The notes: generated from the sequence alone by a model not told the origin. Counted from the first letter of the stretch, positions 26,540 through 37,779 are shown. The stretch: 64,000 bases of DNA from Rarobacter incanus (GCF_006715765.1 NZ_VFNV01000001.1:2108001-2172000); one strand, 5' to 3'. Program-made: numbers and translations.

Positions 26540-26568
26540 ATGCCCAGAGTCCCGAACCGGAACGGCAA

Positions 26569-27582
26569 TTAGCCCGCGACGTGGGTCAATTCGCCAACCA
26601 GCGCGCCAACGCTCGCGCGGAGTGTGGTTGTGTCGATCGGCTCGGCGAGCGCGCTCGCCAGTTCGCCCAGCGCATTGAGGCTATTCATACGAGTCCGCCC
26701 CTCGTTGAGCTGCGCGTCGATCGGCGGCAGCATGTCGCGCAGCTCGCCGGACAACTGGAAGCGGACGACCAGCTGCCGCCAGGTCATGAGCATCCGGTGA
26801 AACTCAGTAAACGATTCGTCGAGAGTCGCGATGTCCTCACGGATGCCGATCAGACCCGAATTTGTTGCGCTCAGCGTGGCATCGACCGATTCGACCGCGC
26901 GGCGCAGCTCCGATGTGAGCATTTCTATCTGCTGGTCGGTGTGGACGGAAGAGCCTCCCGTCGCGGATTCGACGATAAAGGACGAGATCATGTCGATCTG
27001 CAGCGCGGCGATCGTGATCTGCATGCGCAGATCCATGGTCAGCTCGCGCGCGATTTCGAGCGAGAGCGTCAGGCGCTGCATGGCGTCAACCATGTCTCGA
27101 GAAAGCGCGACCGCCGCCTTGCCTGCCTTGCCCAGCACCGGGGAGGCCTGGGATACGACTGCGGATGCGTTTGCGGCCTGCGTGATTGCGCCATTGAGGA
27201 CGTCGGAGGTCTGCTGCGCCTGGGCGAACTCATCGGTGAGGCGGGAGTAGTCGTCCAGGCGGCCGATGAGGATGCCCAGGTCGGCTTTGACCTGCCGGTT
27301 GCGGGCGATCAAGCGTGCGGGAGCCTCGGGCAGGGCGGTTATGGTCGCAAGCGTCCAGTAAAAGTAGCCGTCCTTGGCAAGGTTCTTGACGTAGGCGACC
27401 ATCGGCTGCTCTGCCTTCAGGCGCTGCCACATGAGGTAGAACAGGCCCGCCGGCATGTCCGGGTTTCGCAGGATGTTGTGAGCGTGTCCGACTAGTTCGG
27501 CTTCGGGATACGCGGACAAGCGAACAAACATGGAATTGACCGTTTCGATAATTCCCTTTTTGTCCGTCGTGGAGAAAAACAT
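26569..27582 (-). CDS. PAS-domain protein, possibly with a disrupted 5' end
   Basis: 337 residues from ATG 27582. The first ~100 are a PAS domain of the Aer-like type (FFSTTDKKGIIETVNSMFV, HNILRNPDMPAGLFYLMW, YVKNLAKDGYFYW), which senses redox or small ligands. The rest is long alpha-helix (many Ala/Leu/Glu) without a recognisable methyl-accepting, kinase or GGDEF domain. No membrane segment. The conserved-looking sequence continues upstream in frame (RRLQPRD) to a TGA with no start codon between, while an ATG at 27626 with GAGG before it is in another frame. So the start may be wrong or there may be a one-base frameshift. Cytosolic signalling protein; partner unknown. Confidence 0.75.
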   Translation of the reverse strand: MFFSTTDKKGIIETVNSMFVRLSAYPEAELVGHAHNILRNPDMPAGLFYLMWQRLKAEQPMVAYVKNLAKDGYFYWTLATITALPEAPARLIARNRQVKADLGILIGRLDDYSRLTDEFAQAQQTSDVLNGAITQAANASAVVSQASPVLGKAGKAAVALSRDMVDAMQRLTLSLEIARELTMDLRMQITIAALQIDMISSFIVESATGGSSVHTDQQIEMLTSELRRAVESVDATLSATNSGLIGIREDIATLDESFTEFHRMLMTWRQLVVRFQLSGELRDMLPPIDAQLNEGRTRMNSLNALGELASALAEPIDTTTLRASVGALVGELTHVAG

Positions 27583-27862
27583 GTCGCGCGGCTGTAGGCG
27601 GCGTTCGGGTGCGGGTTTGTGTCCATTTGCTGCGCCTCAGGGTCCTTATTGGCGTGAATGACGAAGTATTTACGCATCGAACCGTAGTAGCGAAGTTCGT
27701 GAATGGCGCTCCGAAAGCCGCCAATTTAATGCACGTCACAGTGCAGATGTGTCGGCGGGTGGTGCCAAATGCGTTGGAATCATCGGGCGAATAGGCTCCG
27801 AATCCGGACGTGAATCACCCGCCCGTCACCCGGTTGACGTTTTTGCGAAAAACTAGGCAAAT

Positions 27863-27882
27863 ACGGCCGGAATTGTGGCCGT
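27863..27882 (-). terminator. Possible terminator after the YbdK-like gene
   Basis: ACGGCC and GGCCGT form a 6-bp stem with an 8-nt loop right at the stop codon, followed on the minus strand by a TAGTTTTT tract about 12 bases later. The rest of the 27583-27881 interval holds only the 5' region of the PAS gene; I see no other gene in it. Confidence 0.45.
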
Positions 27883-29018
27883 CACCCGAAGGTCTGGGCG
27901 CGAAACTCGCGAACCAGCGACAGAACCACCGCATCGAGCCTGCCCTCGCTCTCGCGCGCAACGACGCGCTGGCGCTGGTAGCTGGCACCCGCCTCGATGA
28001 TGCGATGCACGCCAGCCAACTCGGCGGCGCAACCCAGCCGGTCGGCCACGGGCTCCAAATCGCGCAGAAGGGAGCGTAGCGAATCCGTGATTAGTTCTTC
28101 GTCGCCCGCCCGATTTGTGATGATGATGGCATCCATTCCGTACCGCGCCGAGCGCCACTTGTTCTCCTGAGCAAACCACGGTGGAAGCGTCGGCAAATCG
28201 CGGCCCCGGTCTAACTGTTCGGAAAGGTATTCGACCAAGCAGTGTGTGAGCGCGGCCACCGCAAGGAGCTCGCCGAGGTTGGATATGCCATCGCAAATGC
28301 GCATTTCCAGGGTCCCGAAGCGGGGCGAGGGGCGAATGTCCCAACGGATTTCATCAAAGTGATCGATGACGCCGGTGTGGAGCATGTCTGCGACGTAGTT
28401 TTCCAAATCGGACCAGGTTTCGAGCTGATACCCAAGGCCCGCGGTCGGCAGCTGCTGGAACAGCAAGGCGCGATTCGACGCGTAACCGGTGTCCTGCCCG
28501 CCCCAAAATGGCGACGACGCGGCAAGAGATTGCAGGTGCGCGAAGTAGGGCAGCATGCCGCGCGCAATCGGCATAACCTTGTCACGATCCTCGATTCCCA
28601 CATGGACATGAACCCCGTAGATCAACATCTGCCGGCCCCACCACTGCGTGCGGTCGATCAGCGTGGCGTAACGATCCTTGTCGGACACCTTTTGCTGATC
28701 CCACCGGGCAAAGGGGTGCGTGCCGGCGGACATGAATTCCACCCGCATCGGGTCGAGTATTTCTTGGACCAGTTCGGCGTTGCGCCGCAAATCCTCCCCG
28801 GCCTGCCCGACTGTTTGGCGCGCGTTGGAAACGATTTCGATCGTGTTGAGCAAAAGCTCCTGGCGGACATTGGGATGTTGGGAGCCGTCGGGGCTAATGC
28901 GGTCGAGCACGATCGGCGCGACCTGCCGCAAGTCGCCGGAATCCTGGTCCACCAGCGCCAATTCCCATTCGACCCCGACGGAAGATCGCGGCGATGAAGC
29001 AAAGGGTATGGCGCTCAC
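27882..29018 (-). CDS. YbdK-type carboxylate-amine ligase (glutamate-cysteine ligase family 2)
   Basis: 378 residues. The GCS2/YbdK fold is shown by SSVGVEWELALVD at the N-terminus, QELLLNTIEIVSNAR, MSAGTHPFARWD, YGVHVHVGIED, and RPSPRFGTLEMRICDG. Proteins of this family ligate an amine to a gamma-carboxylate; some have weak glutamate-cysteine ligase activity, but the true substrate in most is unknown. GTG 29018 overlaps the methyltransferase stop (GTGA), so the two are translationally coupled. Confidence 0.88.
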   Translation of the reverse strand: MSAIPFASSPRSSVGVEWELALVDQDSGDLRQVAPIVLDRISPDGSQHPNVRQELLLNTIEIVSNARQTVGQAGEDLRRNAELVQEILDPMRVEFMSAGTHPFARWDQQKVSDKDRYATLIDRTQWWGRQMLIYGVHVHVGIEDRDKVMPIARGMLPYFAHLQSLAASSPFWGGQDTGYASNRALLFQQLPTAGLGYQLETWSDLENYVADMLHTGVIDHFDEIRWDIRPSPRFGTLEMRICDGISNLGELLAVAALTHCLVEYLSEQLDRGRDLPTLPPWFAQENKWRSARYGMDAIIITNRAGDEELITDSLRSLLRDLEPVADRLGCAAELAGVHRIIEAGASYQRQRVVARESEGRLDAVVLSLVREFRAQTFG

Positions 29019-30283
29019 GGGTGGTTCCCTTCGACAGGCTCGACAACCAATGCGCGATGGTGCCCGGCGACGCGAGTGACGATGAGTGTCGCGTGATCGT
29101 CTCCGCGCAGTCGTAATTGTTTGCGCACAAGCTCCGGCGTCACCTCGACGCCGCGTTTCTTAATTGTCACCGAACCTACGCCGCGCGCGCGCAGATATCC
29201 ACCGAGTTTCTTGATGTGAAACGGTAGCGTTTCGAGGATCCGGTAGTTCTTGGCCAAGGGCAATGGGGCGACGCTTGCCACATAGGCGATCCCGGGTGCC
29301 ACCAGGGCGGGTCGGGGAATTTCCGACGAGGCCGCCGCCTGCGCGAGCCACGTCCCCACCAGATGGGAACGAATTATCGCCGCATCGGGCTCGGCGATGT
29401 ACGCCCCGGGGGCGTCGGGGTCGGTGGCCAGGCCCACCGTGGGGGCGCCGTAGCTGCCATCGGGGATCCCGGCGATGTGCACGGCCGCGGCAGTGCCGTT
29501 CGCATCGCCGCGCGGGGACGTGGCGGCGATGGTTGCGGTGTGGCGCGGCACGGAGTCGTGATGGGATGCGCCAGCGGCTTCCCACCACAGGCACGTTTCG
29601 ACCAGGTCGCCGTCGAGCGAGGTCCACTGGGGTCTGGCGTCGGCGGGTATGGACGAGTGCCTGATCGCTGGGGCGACCTTGACGGCCATGATTTGCACCT
29701 GGCGGCGCAGGGCCCACACTGCATCCAAGGATGGCGAGTATTCGCGCGGATCGTGGATGCGGTTGCCGCCCGACGTGCGGCGCGCCGGGTCGGCAAAGAT
29801 GGCGTCCGCCCCCGCTAGGTCGGCGCGCAACCCGTCACCGGTGATCACCGTCGCGCCGGTTCGCCGAAGGTTGTGGCTGGCCAGGTGGGCGGTGGCCTCG
29901 TCCAATTCATAAGCGGTAACGCGCATTCCGGTGCCTGCAAGCGCGAGCGCGTCAACCCCCAGCCCGCAACAAAGATCGGCGACGCTGTGCGCCCCCATTG
30001 CCCGCATCTGCTGGGCTCGCAACTGCGCGATTGGCCACCGGGTGGCCTGCTCCGCGCCCGCGGTCGTGCCGAGGAAGTCGGAGGCAAGGTCCCCGATCTT
30101 GGGGCGCAGGCTCGCGCGCAAGGAGCGCTGGGTCTGGAGAGCGGCAACCAGGTCCGGCGCTAGGCCGAGCTTGCCCAGGCGGTCCGCGATCCGCAGTGGG
30201 TCCGTGGTCGGCCAGGATTGCATGTCTTCAACGATCTGCAAGGTGGCCGGCCGAGTGAGCGCAGTTGCTGTCTCAAGCTCCAT
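29015..30283 (-). CDS. Class I SAM methyltransferase with THUMP-like C-terminal domain
   Basis: 422 residues. The SAM-binding loop is VADLCCGLGVDALALAG (about residue 105), followed by TAYELDEATAHLASHNLRR and IFADPARRTSGGNRI, a variant of the nucleic-acid methyltransferase NPPY-type motif IV. The C-terminal ~80 residues (LGGYLRARGVGSVTIKKRG) match the THUMP-like extension found with this group in actinobacteria. RNA is the likely substrate, by inference. ATG 30283 follows GAGGGAG; an upstream in-frame start at 30403 would run into the HAD gene. It overlaps the HAD gene by 11 bp. Confidence 0.83.
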   Translation of the reverse strand: MELETATALTRPATLQIVEDMQSWPTTDPLRIADRLGKLGLAPDLVAALQTQRSLRASLRPKIGDLASDFLGTTAGAEQATRWPIAQLRAQQMRAMGAHSVADLCCGLGVDALALAGTGMRVTAYELDEATAHLASHNLRRTGATVITGDGLRADLAGADAIFADPARRTSGGNRIHDPREYSPSLDAVWALRRQVQIMAVKVAPAIRHSSIPADARPQWTSLDGDLVETCLWWEAAGASHHDSVPRHTATIAATSPRGDANGTAAAVHIAGIPDGSYGAPTVGLATDPDAPGAYIAEPDAAIIRSHLVGTWLAQAAASSEIPRPALVAPGIAYVASVAPLPLAKNYRILETLPFHIKKLGGYLRARGVGSVTIKKRGVEVTPELVRKQLRLRGDDHATLIVTRVAGHHRALVVEPVEGNHP

Positions 30284-31034
30284 TAGCAGACTCCCTCGCT
30301 TCGCGCGCCGCGGTACCCGCGCCCGACTGCCCGATCCGGTGGTCCAGGGCGCGCCCAACCGCGTCCGGAAGCTCGGCCGGGGCGTTAGCCAGCGCGCAGG
30401 CACCCGCTGCCCGTAGTTCGTCGGCGCTGCCGTAGCCCCACAGGACCCCGACGGTTTCGATGCCGTGTGCCCGTGCCCCCGTCACGTCGTGTTCGCGGTC
30501 GCCGACCATGATCGTTCGGACCGCTCGGGGTTCATGATCGAGCGCCCGGGCGATCACATCCGCCTTCGTGATGCGAGTCCCGTCGAGTGAGGCGCCATAG
30601 ATGGCGTCCAATAGGGGTTCGAGGCCCACGGCCGCCGCGATCCGCTGGGCGTACCATTCCGGCTTCGATGTCGCCACGGCCAGGCGGCTGCCCGGTGAGC
30701 CCGTCGCCAGTGTGCGCAACGCGTCGGGGATCCCAGGGAATACCGTCGTATCGGCCATGCCGACGTCGCGGTAGTGCTCGCGGTACGCCGCGATGATTGC
30801 TTGTGCGGTGCCGCCGTGCAAGCCGATTCGGGCGAGCGAATGCGCTATCGGTGGCCCTAGAAAGGTCGCGAGGGTGGCCTCGTCAGGTTCATCAACGTGT
30901 GCAACTGCGAATGCGGCGCGCAAGCTGGAAAGGATCCCCGGGGCCGAATCCGCAAGCGTGCCATCGAAGTCGAGAAGTATCAGGTCGCCGGGGGCGCTGC
31001 GAGCGGGCCGTGGGTCGCGCAGGGGAGGGGTCAT
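30273..31034 (-). CDS. HAD-superfamily phosphatase, phosphoglycolate-phosphatase-like
   Basis: 253 residues, HAD subfamily IA. Motif I is LLDFDGTLADSAPG, motif II is VATSKPEWYA, motif III uses the Lys in RITKADVI, and motif IV is MVGDREHDVTGARAHG. The cap domain is alpha-helical as in Gph/PpaX. The substrate is unknown: phosphoglycolate, pyrophosphate and sugar phosphates are all possible. First gene of a three-gene minus-strand unit with the methyltransferase and YbdK-like ligase. Confidence 0.85.
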   Translation of the reverse strand: MTPPLRDPRPARSAPGDLILLDFDGTLADSAPGILSSLRAAFAVAHVDEPDEATLATFLGPPIAHSLARIGLHGGTAQAIIAAYREHYRDVGMADTTVFPGIPDALRTLATGSPGSRLAVATSKPEWYAQRIAAAVGLEPLLDAIYGASLDGTRITKADVIARALDHEPRAVRTIMVGDREHDVTGARAHGIETVGVLWGYGSADELRAAGACALANAPAELPDAVGRALDHRIGQSGAGTAAREARESANGA

Positions 31035-31202
31035 CGGTGAAGTCTTTCACGCTGGGCCCGAGTGGCGCATCCCGGGTTGCCGCAGGGCGCCGAGCGCGGT
31101 CAATGATTGGGCGCGGGGAGCACTGGCGGCCGGTTCAACCCTGACCGGCAAGCGGGAAGGGGGCGGCAGGGCCGCGCTGCGCGTTCGCCCACAGTGAGAT
31201 GT

Positions 31203-31229
31203 TTAGCACTCGCCTTGACCGAGTGCTAA
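31203..31229. promoter_or_regulatory. CIRCE operator (HrcA binding site)
   Basis: TTAGCACTC, nine bases, GAGTGCTAA: a perfect match to the CIRCE inverted repeat. HrcA represses heat-shock genes through it. The 165 bp between here and the HAD gene start hold nothing I can identify. Confidence 0.96.
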
Positions 31230-31243
31230 CCGCGCTCTAACCT
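31215..31243 (+). promoter_or_regulatory. groES promoter overlapping CIRCE
   Basis: TTGACC (31215-31220) and TAACCT (31238-31243) are 17 bases apart. The -35 lies in the CIRCE spacer and the spacer region covers its right arm, so HrcA binding would block RNA polymerase. The transcript has a leader of about 135 nt. Confidence 0.75.
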
Positions 31244-31385
31244 AAGAGGTAGGTCATCGAGGCGCGCTTGCGCACCGCGATGACGGGGACCACAGCGAGC
31301 TGCACGGCACCGCGACGACGTGAAGCTAGCGGAATGTGGTCCTGCATGGTCAGTGAATTCCAACTCACGAAAGGGGAGGTCCGCA

Positions 31386-31679
31386 GTGTCGGTCTCCATC
31401 AAGCCTCTCGAGGACCGCATCCTCGTCAAGACCCTCGAGGCAGAGGTCACCACGCCGTCCGGCCTGGTTCTGCCGGACACCGCCAAGGAAAAGCCGCAGG
31501 AAGGCGAAGTCCTGGCAGTCGGCCCCGGTCGTGTTGACGACAAGGGTAACCGGGTCCCGGTCGATGTTGCCGTTGGCGACAAGGTCATCTACTCCAAGTA
31601 CGGCGGCACCGAGGTCAAGTACGCCGGCGAGGAATACCTCATTCTCTCGGCTCGCGACGTGCTCGCGGTCATTGGCTAA
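31386..31679 (+). CDS. groES: Co-chaperonin GroES
   Basis: 97 residues, the standard length. It caps the GroEL barrel. [37 protein letters not shown] (mobile loop) and [16 protein letters not shown] are diagnostic. GTG 31386 is chosen for the AGGGGAGG ribosome site six bases upstream; earlier in-frame starts add non-homologous sequence. No groEL follows: a strong terminator and then whiB on the other strand come next, so groES is monocistronic here. Confidence 0.97.
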   Translation: MSVSIKPLEDRILVKTLEAEVTTPSGLVLPDTAKEKPQEGEVLAVGPGRVDDKGNRVPVDVAVGDKVIYSKYGGTEVKYAGEEYLILSARDVLAVIG

Positions 31680-31692
31680 TTCTTAGCTGAAG

Positions 31693-31736
31693 AAGCGGCG
31701 GGGGTGCACACCATGTGGTGTGCACCCCCGCCGCTT
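31693..31736 (+). terminator. Strong intrinsic terminator after groES
   Basis: A 20-bp perfect stem (AAGCGGCGGGGGTGCACACC with its complement) around an ATGT loop, followed by TTTGCG, 13 bp after the groES stop. It can also serve the convergent whiB transcript. Confidence 0.9.
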
Positions 31737-31772
31737 TTGCGTTCGCTGCCAGTTTGCAAGGCCCAGGGGTGG

Positions 31773-32081
31773 TTAGACCGCCCGCACGGACCGGCGTCCC
31801 TTGCGGTCTTGTTCGGCAAGGATGGCGGAGCGCTCGTCCTCGCTTAATCCTCCCCACACGCCGTAGGGCTCGCGCACCCGCAACGAGTGGTCGCGGCACT
31901 GCTGGAGCACGGGGCACTGCGCGCAAATCGCTTTGGCTGCTTCCGCACGGCGGCGCCGCGCCGCGCCCCGTTCGCCTTCGGGGTGGAAGAAAACGGTGTC
32001 GTCGATGTCACGGCATGAACCCTTGTACTGCCATTCCCACAGGTCCAGCACGGGGCCGGGTAGGCGTGAAACTTCGGTCAT
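31773..32081 (-). CDS. whiB2: WhiB-family iron-sulfur regulator, WhiB2/WhmD-like
   Basis: 102 residues. The four cluster-binding Cys are in KGSCRD, ICAQCPVLQQC; the turn YGVWGGLSEDER and a basic C-terminal tail (DRKGRRSVRAV) follow. WEWQYKGSC and HPEGERGAARRRR most resemble the WhiB2 group linked to septation and cell division in mycobacteria and streptomycetes. ATG 32081 is preceded by GGAGGGA. The 294-bp divergent region to the MerR gene (32082-32375) contains no gene I can support. The subgroup call is by eye. Confidence 0.88.
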   Translation of the reverse strand: MTEVSRLPGPVLDLWEWQYKGSCRDIDDTVFFHPEGERGAARRRRAEAAKAICAQCPVLQQCRDHSLRVREPYGVWGGLSEDERSAILAEQDRKGRRSVRAV

Positions 32082-32375
32082 GGTCGTTCCCTCCGTTGCG
32101 GTTACATTTCCGGATGCACTTCGTTGAGCAACCTGTGAACAACTTACCAACCGGTTCGGCAGGCATTCAAGCCCGGTGTCTCAAATTGACCCATCGGCGT
32201 TGAAATTGCAATGGAAAATGCGCCCGCGAAGCGTTGTCGTTCGGGAGGTGGCGAACACTAAGGGCGCAAAACCTGCCTCGGATTGCGGCCGCGGGTAGCC
32301 GTCGCGAACCGATCGTGAAACGATTCACCCGCTCGCGCGTTGGCGGTGCGACGCGGTCGCGGGCAAAATTGGTCT

Positions 32376-33461
32376 ATGCCCAAAATTCCGCAGCCGTCGC
32401 TTGGTGATTCCCCGGCGCAGGGGGGAACTCCCGCGCCGCCGGGCTGGACGGTCGCCGCGGTCGCGAAAAAGCTCGGCGTCGCGCCGGGCACGCTGCGGAC
32501 CTGGGACAGGCGCTACGGCCTTGGCCCGTCGACTCACGCCGCGGGGTCGCATCGCCGCTACAACGTGGATGACTTTGCTCGGCTCGTGATCATGCGCAAG
32601 CTGGCCCTCGAAGGCGTGGCTCCGCAAGACGCGGCACGGGCCGCGCTCGCCGCGCAAGTCGACGGTTCCAGCGTCAAGGACCTGGAAGAGGAACTGAAGT
32701 CACTGTCGACGTCCGCTCCGGTCGGGATGGCCCCCGGCGCGGACCCCGCGCGCAGCGCGCACGAATCGCCGGGTGCCTCAATCTTTCACCTACCCACAGC
32801 ACCCAACCGCGGATTGGTGACCGCGCAGTCCGTCATCGAGGCTGTGCTGGCGGGCAAGCAGCAACACACCGCCGACTTATTGACCATCCAATCCTCCGCG
32901 GATCCCCTTGATTGGTGGCTCGATATTGTGCAACCCGCCGTCACGCAGCTATCGGAACGCACGGTACTTGCGCGTCCGGGCGAGGCGCCGGAACTACTGC
33001 TGTTGAGCGAGTCCATGGCGGCCCTGGGGCGCTTTGTGGAGGCACTGGACGCCGAAGCGTCGCGCCGGGGTGTTGCTGCGGGGCACCCCAGTCGCAATAG
33101 GAACCTGGTGTTGGTTTTCGTCGCTCCTAGCTGCGTGGTGTCGCTCGCTGCCCACGTGTTCGCGGCCACGCTCCTGGCGCGCGGGGTGACTGCGAGGGTC
33201 GTGACGGGGCCCGCATCGGCGCATCGCGCCGCCGAAATCGTGGCAATGGTGCGGCCGCGTAGCGCCGTCGTGCTGACGGAATCGGACCAACCCGACGCCG
33301 GCTTGGTGCGGGCACTCAACGAGGGCAATCCGGAACTGCCGATATTCGTGGGCGTCAAGGGTGCCGGGGTCCCCGCAGACATGCCGCTTGCCCCAACGAT
33401 CCAACGTATCCGGTCGTTCACCGGCATGGTCCACGAGGTGCTTGCCGTCACATCCCAGTAG
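32376..33461 (+). CDS. MerR-type regulator with degenerate B12-binding-like domain
   Basis: 361 residues. A MerR helix-turn-helix (about 25-95; GWTVAAVAKKLGVAPGTLRT, WDRRYGLGPSTHAAGSHRRY) is followed by a helical middle part and a Rossmann-like C-terminal region (about 230-355; NLVLVFVAPSCVVSLAAHVF). The layout resembles B12-dependent MerR regulators of the CarH/LitR type, but the D-x-H-x-x-G cobalamin motif is not seen, so the ligand, if any, is unclear. ATG 32376 is the best start although no ribosome site is clear. Divergent from whiB and 53 bp before guaB. Confidence 0.8.
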   Translation: MPKIPQPSLGDSPAQGGTPAPPGWTVAAVAKKLGVAPGTLRTWDRRYGLGPSTHAAGSHRRYNVDDFARLVIMRKLALEGVAPQDAARAALAAQVDGSSVKDLEEELKSLSTSAPVGMAPGADPARSAHESPGASIFHLPTAPNRGLVTAQSVIEAVLAGKQQHTADLLTIQSSADPLDWWLDIVQPAVTQLSERTVLARPGEAPELLLLSESMAALGRFVEALDAEASRRGVAAGHPSRNRNLVLVFVAPSCVVSLAAHVFAATLLARGVTARVVTGPASAHRAAEIVAMVRPRSAVVLTESDQPDAGLVRALNEGNPELPIFVGVKGAGVPADMPLAPTIQRIRSFTGMVHEVLAVTSQ

Positions 33462-33502
33462 TGGCACCGCAGGTGGGTGCCCTTATGGGTGCGGGAACAT
33501 CG

Positions 33503-35979
<2,477 letters not shown>

Positions 35980-36218
35980 TGACGCGGACGTGCCAGGTCA
36001 TGATGAGCGCGTTTATGGTCACAATCGCGGCGAAGATCGCTATCGCGCCGGTTCCCGTGACGATCTTGAGAACGAACACGACTAGCACCGCCGCCACCAG
36101 CATGGCCGCCTCGCCTGCCAGGATGATCTTGAGGCGGCGGGAGTCCGCGGCGGCGTAGTCGGTCCGCTCCGTCGGCGCCAGTGGTGCGGCCGCGCCTACC
36201 TGCTGGTCGTCCATCAAT

Positions 36219-37769
36219 TCAGTCCCTAAACGTTTCGATGCGGGCACCAAGCTCTTCCAGGCGTTGGGCGAGCTGTTCGTAGCCGCGGGCAATGATGTCC
36301 ACGTTCCGCAACACCGATTCGCCGCGCGCGGCCAGCATCGCTAGCAGGATGACGACGGCGGGGCGCAGCGCCGGGGGGCACACTACCTCGGAACCGACCC
36401 AGTGGGTGGGGCCGGTGACATCGAGCCGGTGAGCGTCCAGCAGCCGCACATCGGCACCGAGTCGGGTCAGATCGGTGAGGTGGATGGCGCGGTTCTCGTA
36501 TACCCAGTCGTGGATGAGAGTGTTGCCGGTCGCGCATGCCGCGATCACGACGAAGAATGGCAGGTTGTCGATGTTCAGCCCTGGGAAGGGCATGGGGTGG
36601 ATCTTGTCGTGCGGGGCAACCAATTCGCTGGGGTAGACGGTGACGTCGACCAGCCGCGTTCGCCCGTTGTGCGACAGGTATTCCGGGGTCAGGGTGTACT
36701 TCAGGTGCATTTCGGCGAGCGTCGCGAGTTCGATTTCCATGAACTCGATCGGCACGCGCGTCACCGTGATCTCGGAGTTTGTGACTATTCCTGCCGTGAG
36801 TAGGCTCATCGCCTCCACGGGGTCTTCCGAAACCACGTACTCAACATCCTCGTTGAATGACGGCTTTCCAGTGATCCGCAGCGTCGTGGTGCCTATGCCT
36901 TCGATGCCAACACCCAAGAGCTCGAGGTAGAAGCACAGGTCCTGGACCATGTAGTTCGGGCTGGCGTTGCGAATGACCGTGACCCCATCATGGCGGGCGG
37001 CGGCCATGATCGCGTTTTCGGTGACCGTGTCACCGCGTTCGGTCAAGATGATCTGCAGATCGCGTTGAGTGACGGGATGCGCGACGGCGTGGTAGCTCCC
37101 GGACGTGGCCGTCACCTCGAGTCCGAACGGTCGCAACGCGATGAGGTGCGGTTCGATTGTGCGGGTCCCCAGGTCGCAGCCGCCGGCGTAGGGGAGTTCA
37201 AACTCGTCCAAACGGGCAAGGAGCGGTCCAAAGAACATGATGACTGACCGGGTCCGCCGGGCCGCATCTGCGTCGATTGTGGACATGTCGAGGTCGTCGG
37301 GGACCTTGATGGTCACGTCGCGTTCGTCTTCTGACCACTCGACGCTGGCGCCGATCGATCGCAGAACCGCGATGATTCGCTCGACCTCAACGATGCGCGC
37401 GACGTTGCGTAGCGTCGTCGTGCCGCGGTTGAGCAGCGACGCGCACAGCAGCGCGACCGCGGCATTCTTGGACGAGTTCACCGATATCGTGCCGCTGAGT
37501 TGCTCCCCTCCGAAAACTCGCAGATGCTGATGCTTGGACGGCCCGAAGCTGATCAGTTCCGAGTCGAGGGCGCTGGAGATCCGCGACAGCATTTCAAGGG
37601 TGACGTTCTGCGAGCCCTGCTCGATGCGTGCGACCGCGCTTTGACTGGTCCCGAGCTTGTCGGCGAGTTGAGATTGCGTCAGGCCACGATGTTGGCGCGC
37701 GGCGCGCACCAGGGAACCGACTTGGACGAGGTCGTTCGCAGTGGTTTCAACAGCAGTCATAGCAACCAC
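36219..37769 (-). CDS. murA: HTH-fused UDP-N-acetylglucosamine 1-carboxyvinyltransferase (MurA-like)
   Basis: 516 residues. Residues ~1-76 are an XRE helix-turn-helix (LVRAARQHRGLTQSQLADKL, GTSQSAVARIEQGSQ); ~80-510 are the EPSP-synthase fold of MurA, which adds enolpyruvate to UDP-GlcNAc. SSKNAAVALLCASLL keeps the Lys-Asn pair and YAGGCDLGTRTIEPH keeps the loop Cys, so catalysis looks possible. GTG 37769 has GAGGGG six bases upstream; ATG 37760 is the alternative. The fusion occurs in other actinobacteria as I recall; whether the HTH binds DNA is not known to me. Two palindromes lie in the upstream region. Confidence 0.85.
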   Translation of the reverse strand: MVAMTAVETTANDLVQVGSLVRAARQHRGLTQSQLADKLGTSQSAVARIEQGSQNVTLEMLSRISSALDSELISFGPSKHQHLRVFGGEQLSGTISVNSSKNAAVALLCASLLNRGTTTLRNVARIVEVERIIAVLRSIGASVEWSEDERDVTIKVPDDLDMSTIDADAARRTRSVIMFFGPLLARLDEFELPYAGGCDLGTRTIEPHLIALRPFGLEVTATSGSYHAVAHPVTQRDLQIILTERGDTVTENAIMAAARHDGVTVIRNASPNYMVQDLCFYLELLGVGIEGIGTTTLRITGKPSFNEDVEYVVSEDPVEAMSLLTAGIVTNSEITVTRVPIEFMEIELATLAEMHLKYTLTPEYLSHNGRTRLVDVTVYPSELVAPHDKIHPMPFPGLNIDNLPFFVVIAACATGNTLIHDWVYENRAIHLTDLTRLGADVRLLDAHRLDVTGPTHWVGSEVVCPPALRPAVVILLAMLAARGESVLRNVDIIARGYEQLAQRLEELGARIETFRD

Positions 37770-37779
37770 GATATACCCC

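Noticed and set aside
31120-31155. GGTTCAACCC segment as a tRNA T-arm
   Set aside because: The flanking bases do not give a 5-bp stem with a 7-nt loop, and no acceptor, D or anticodon arm can be drawn around it.
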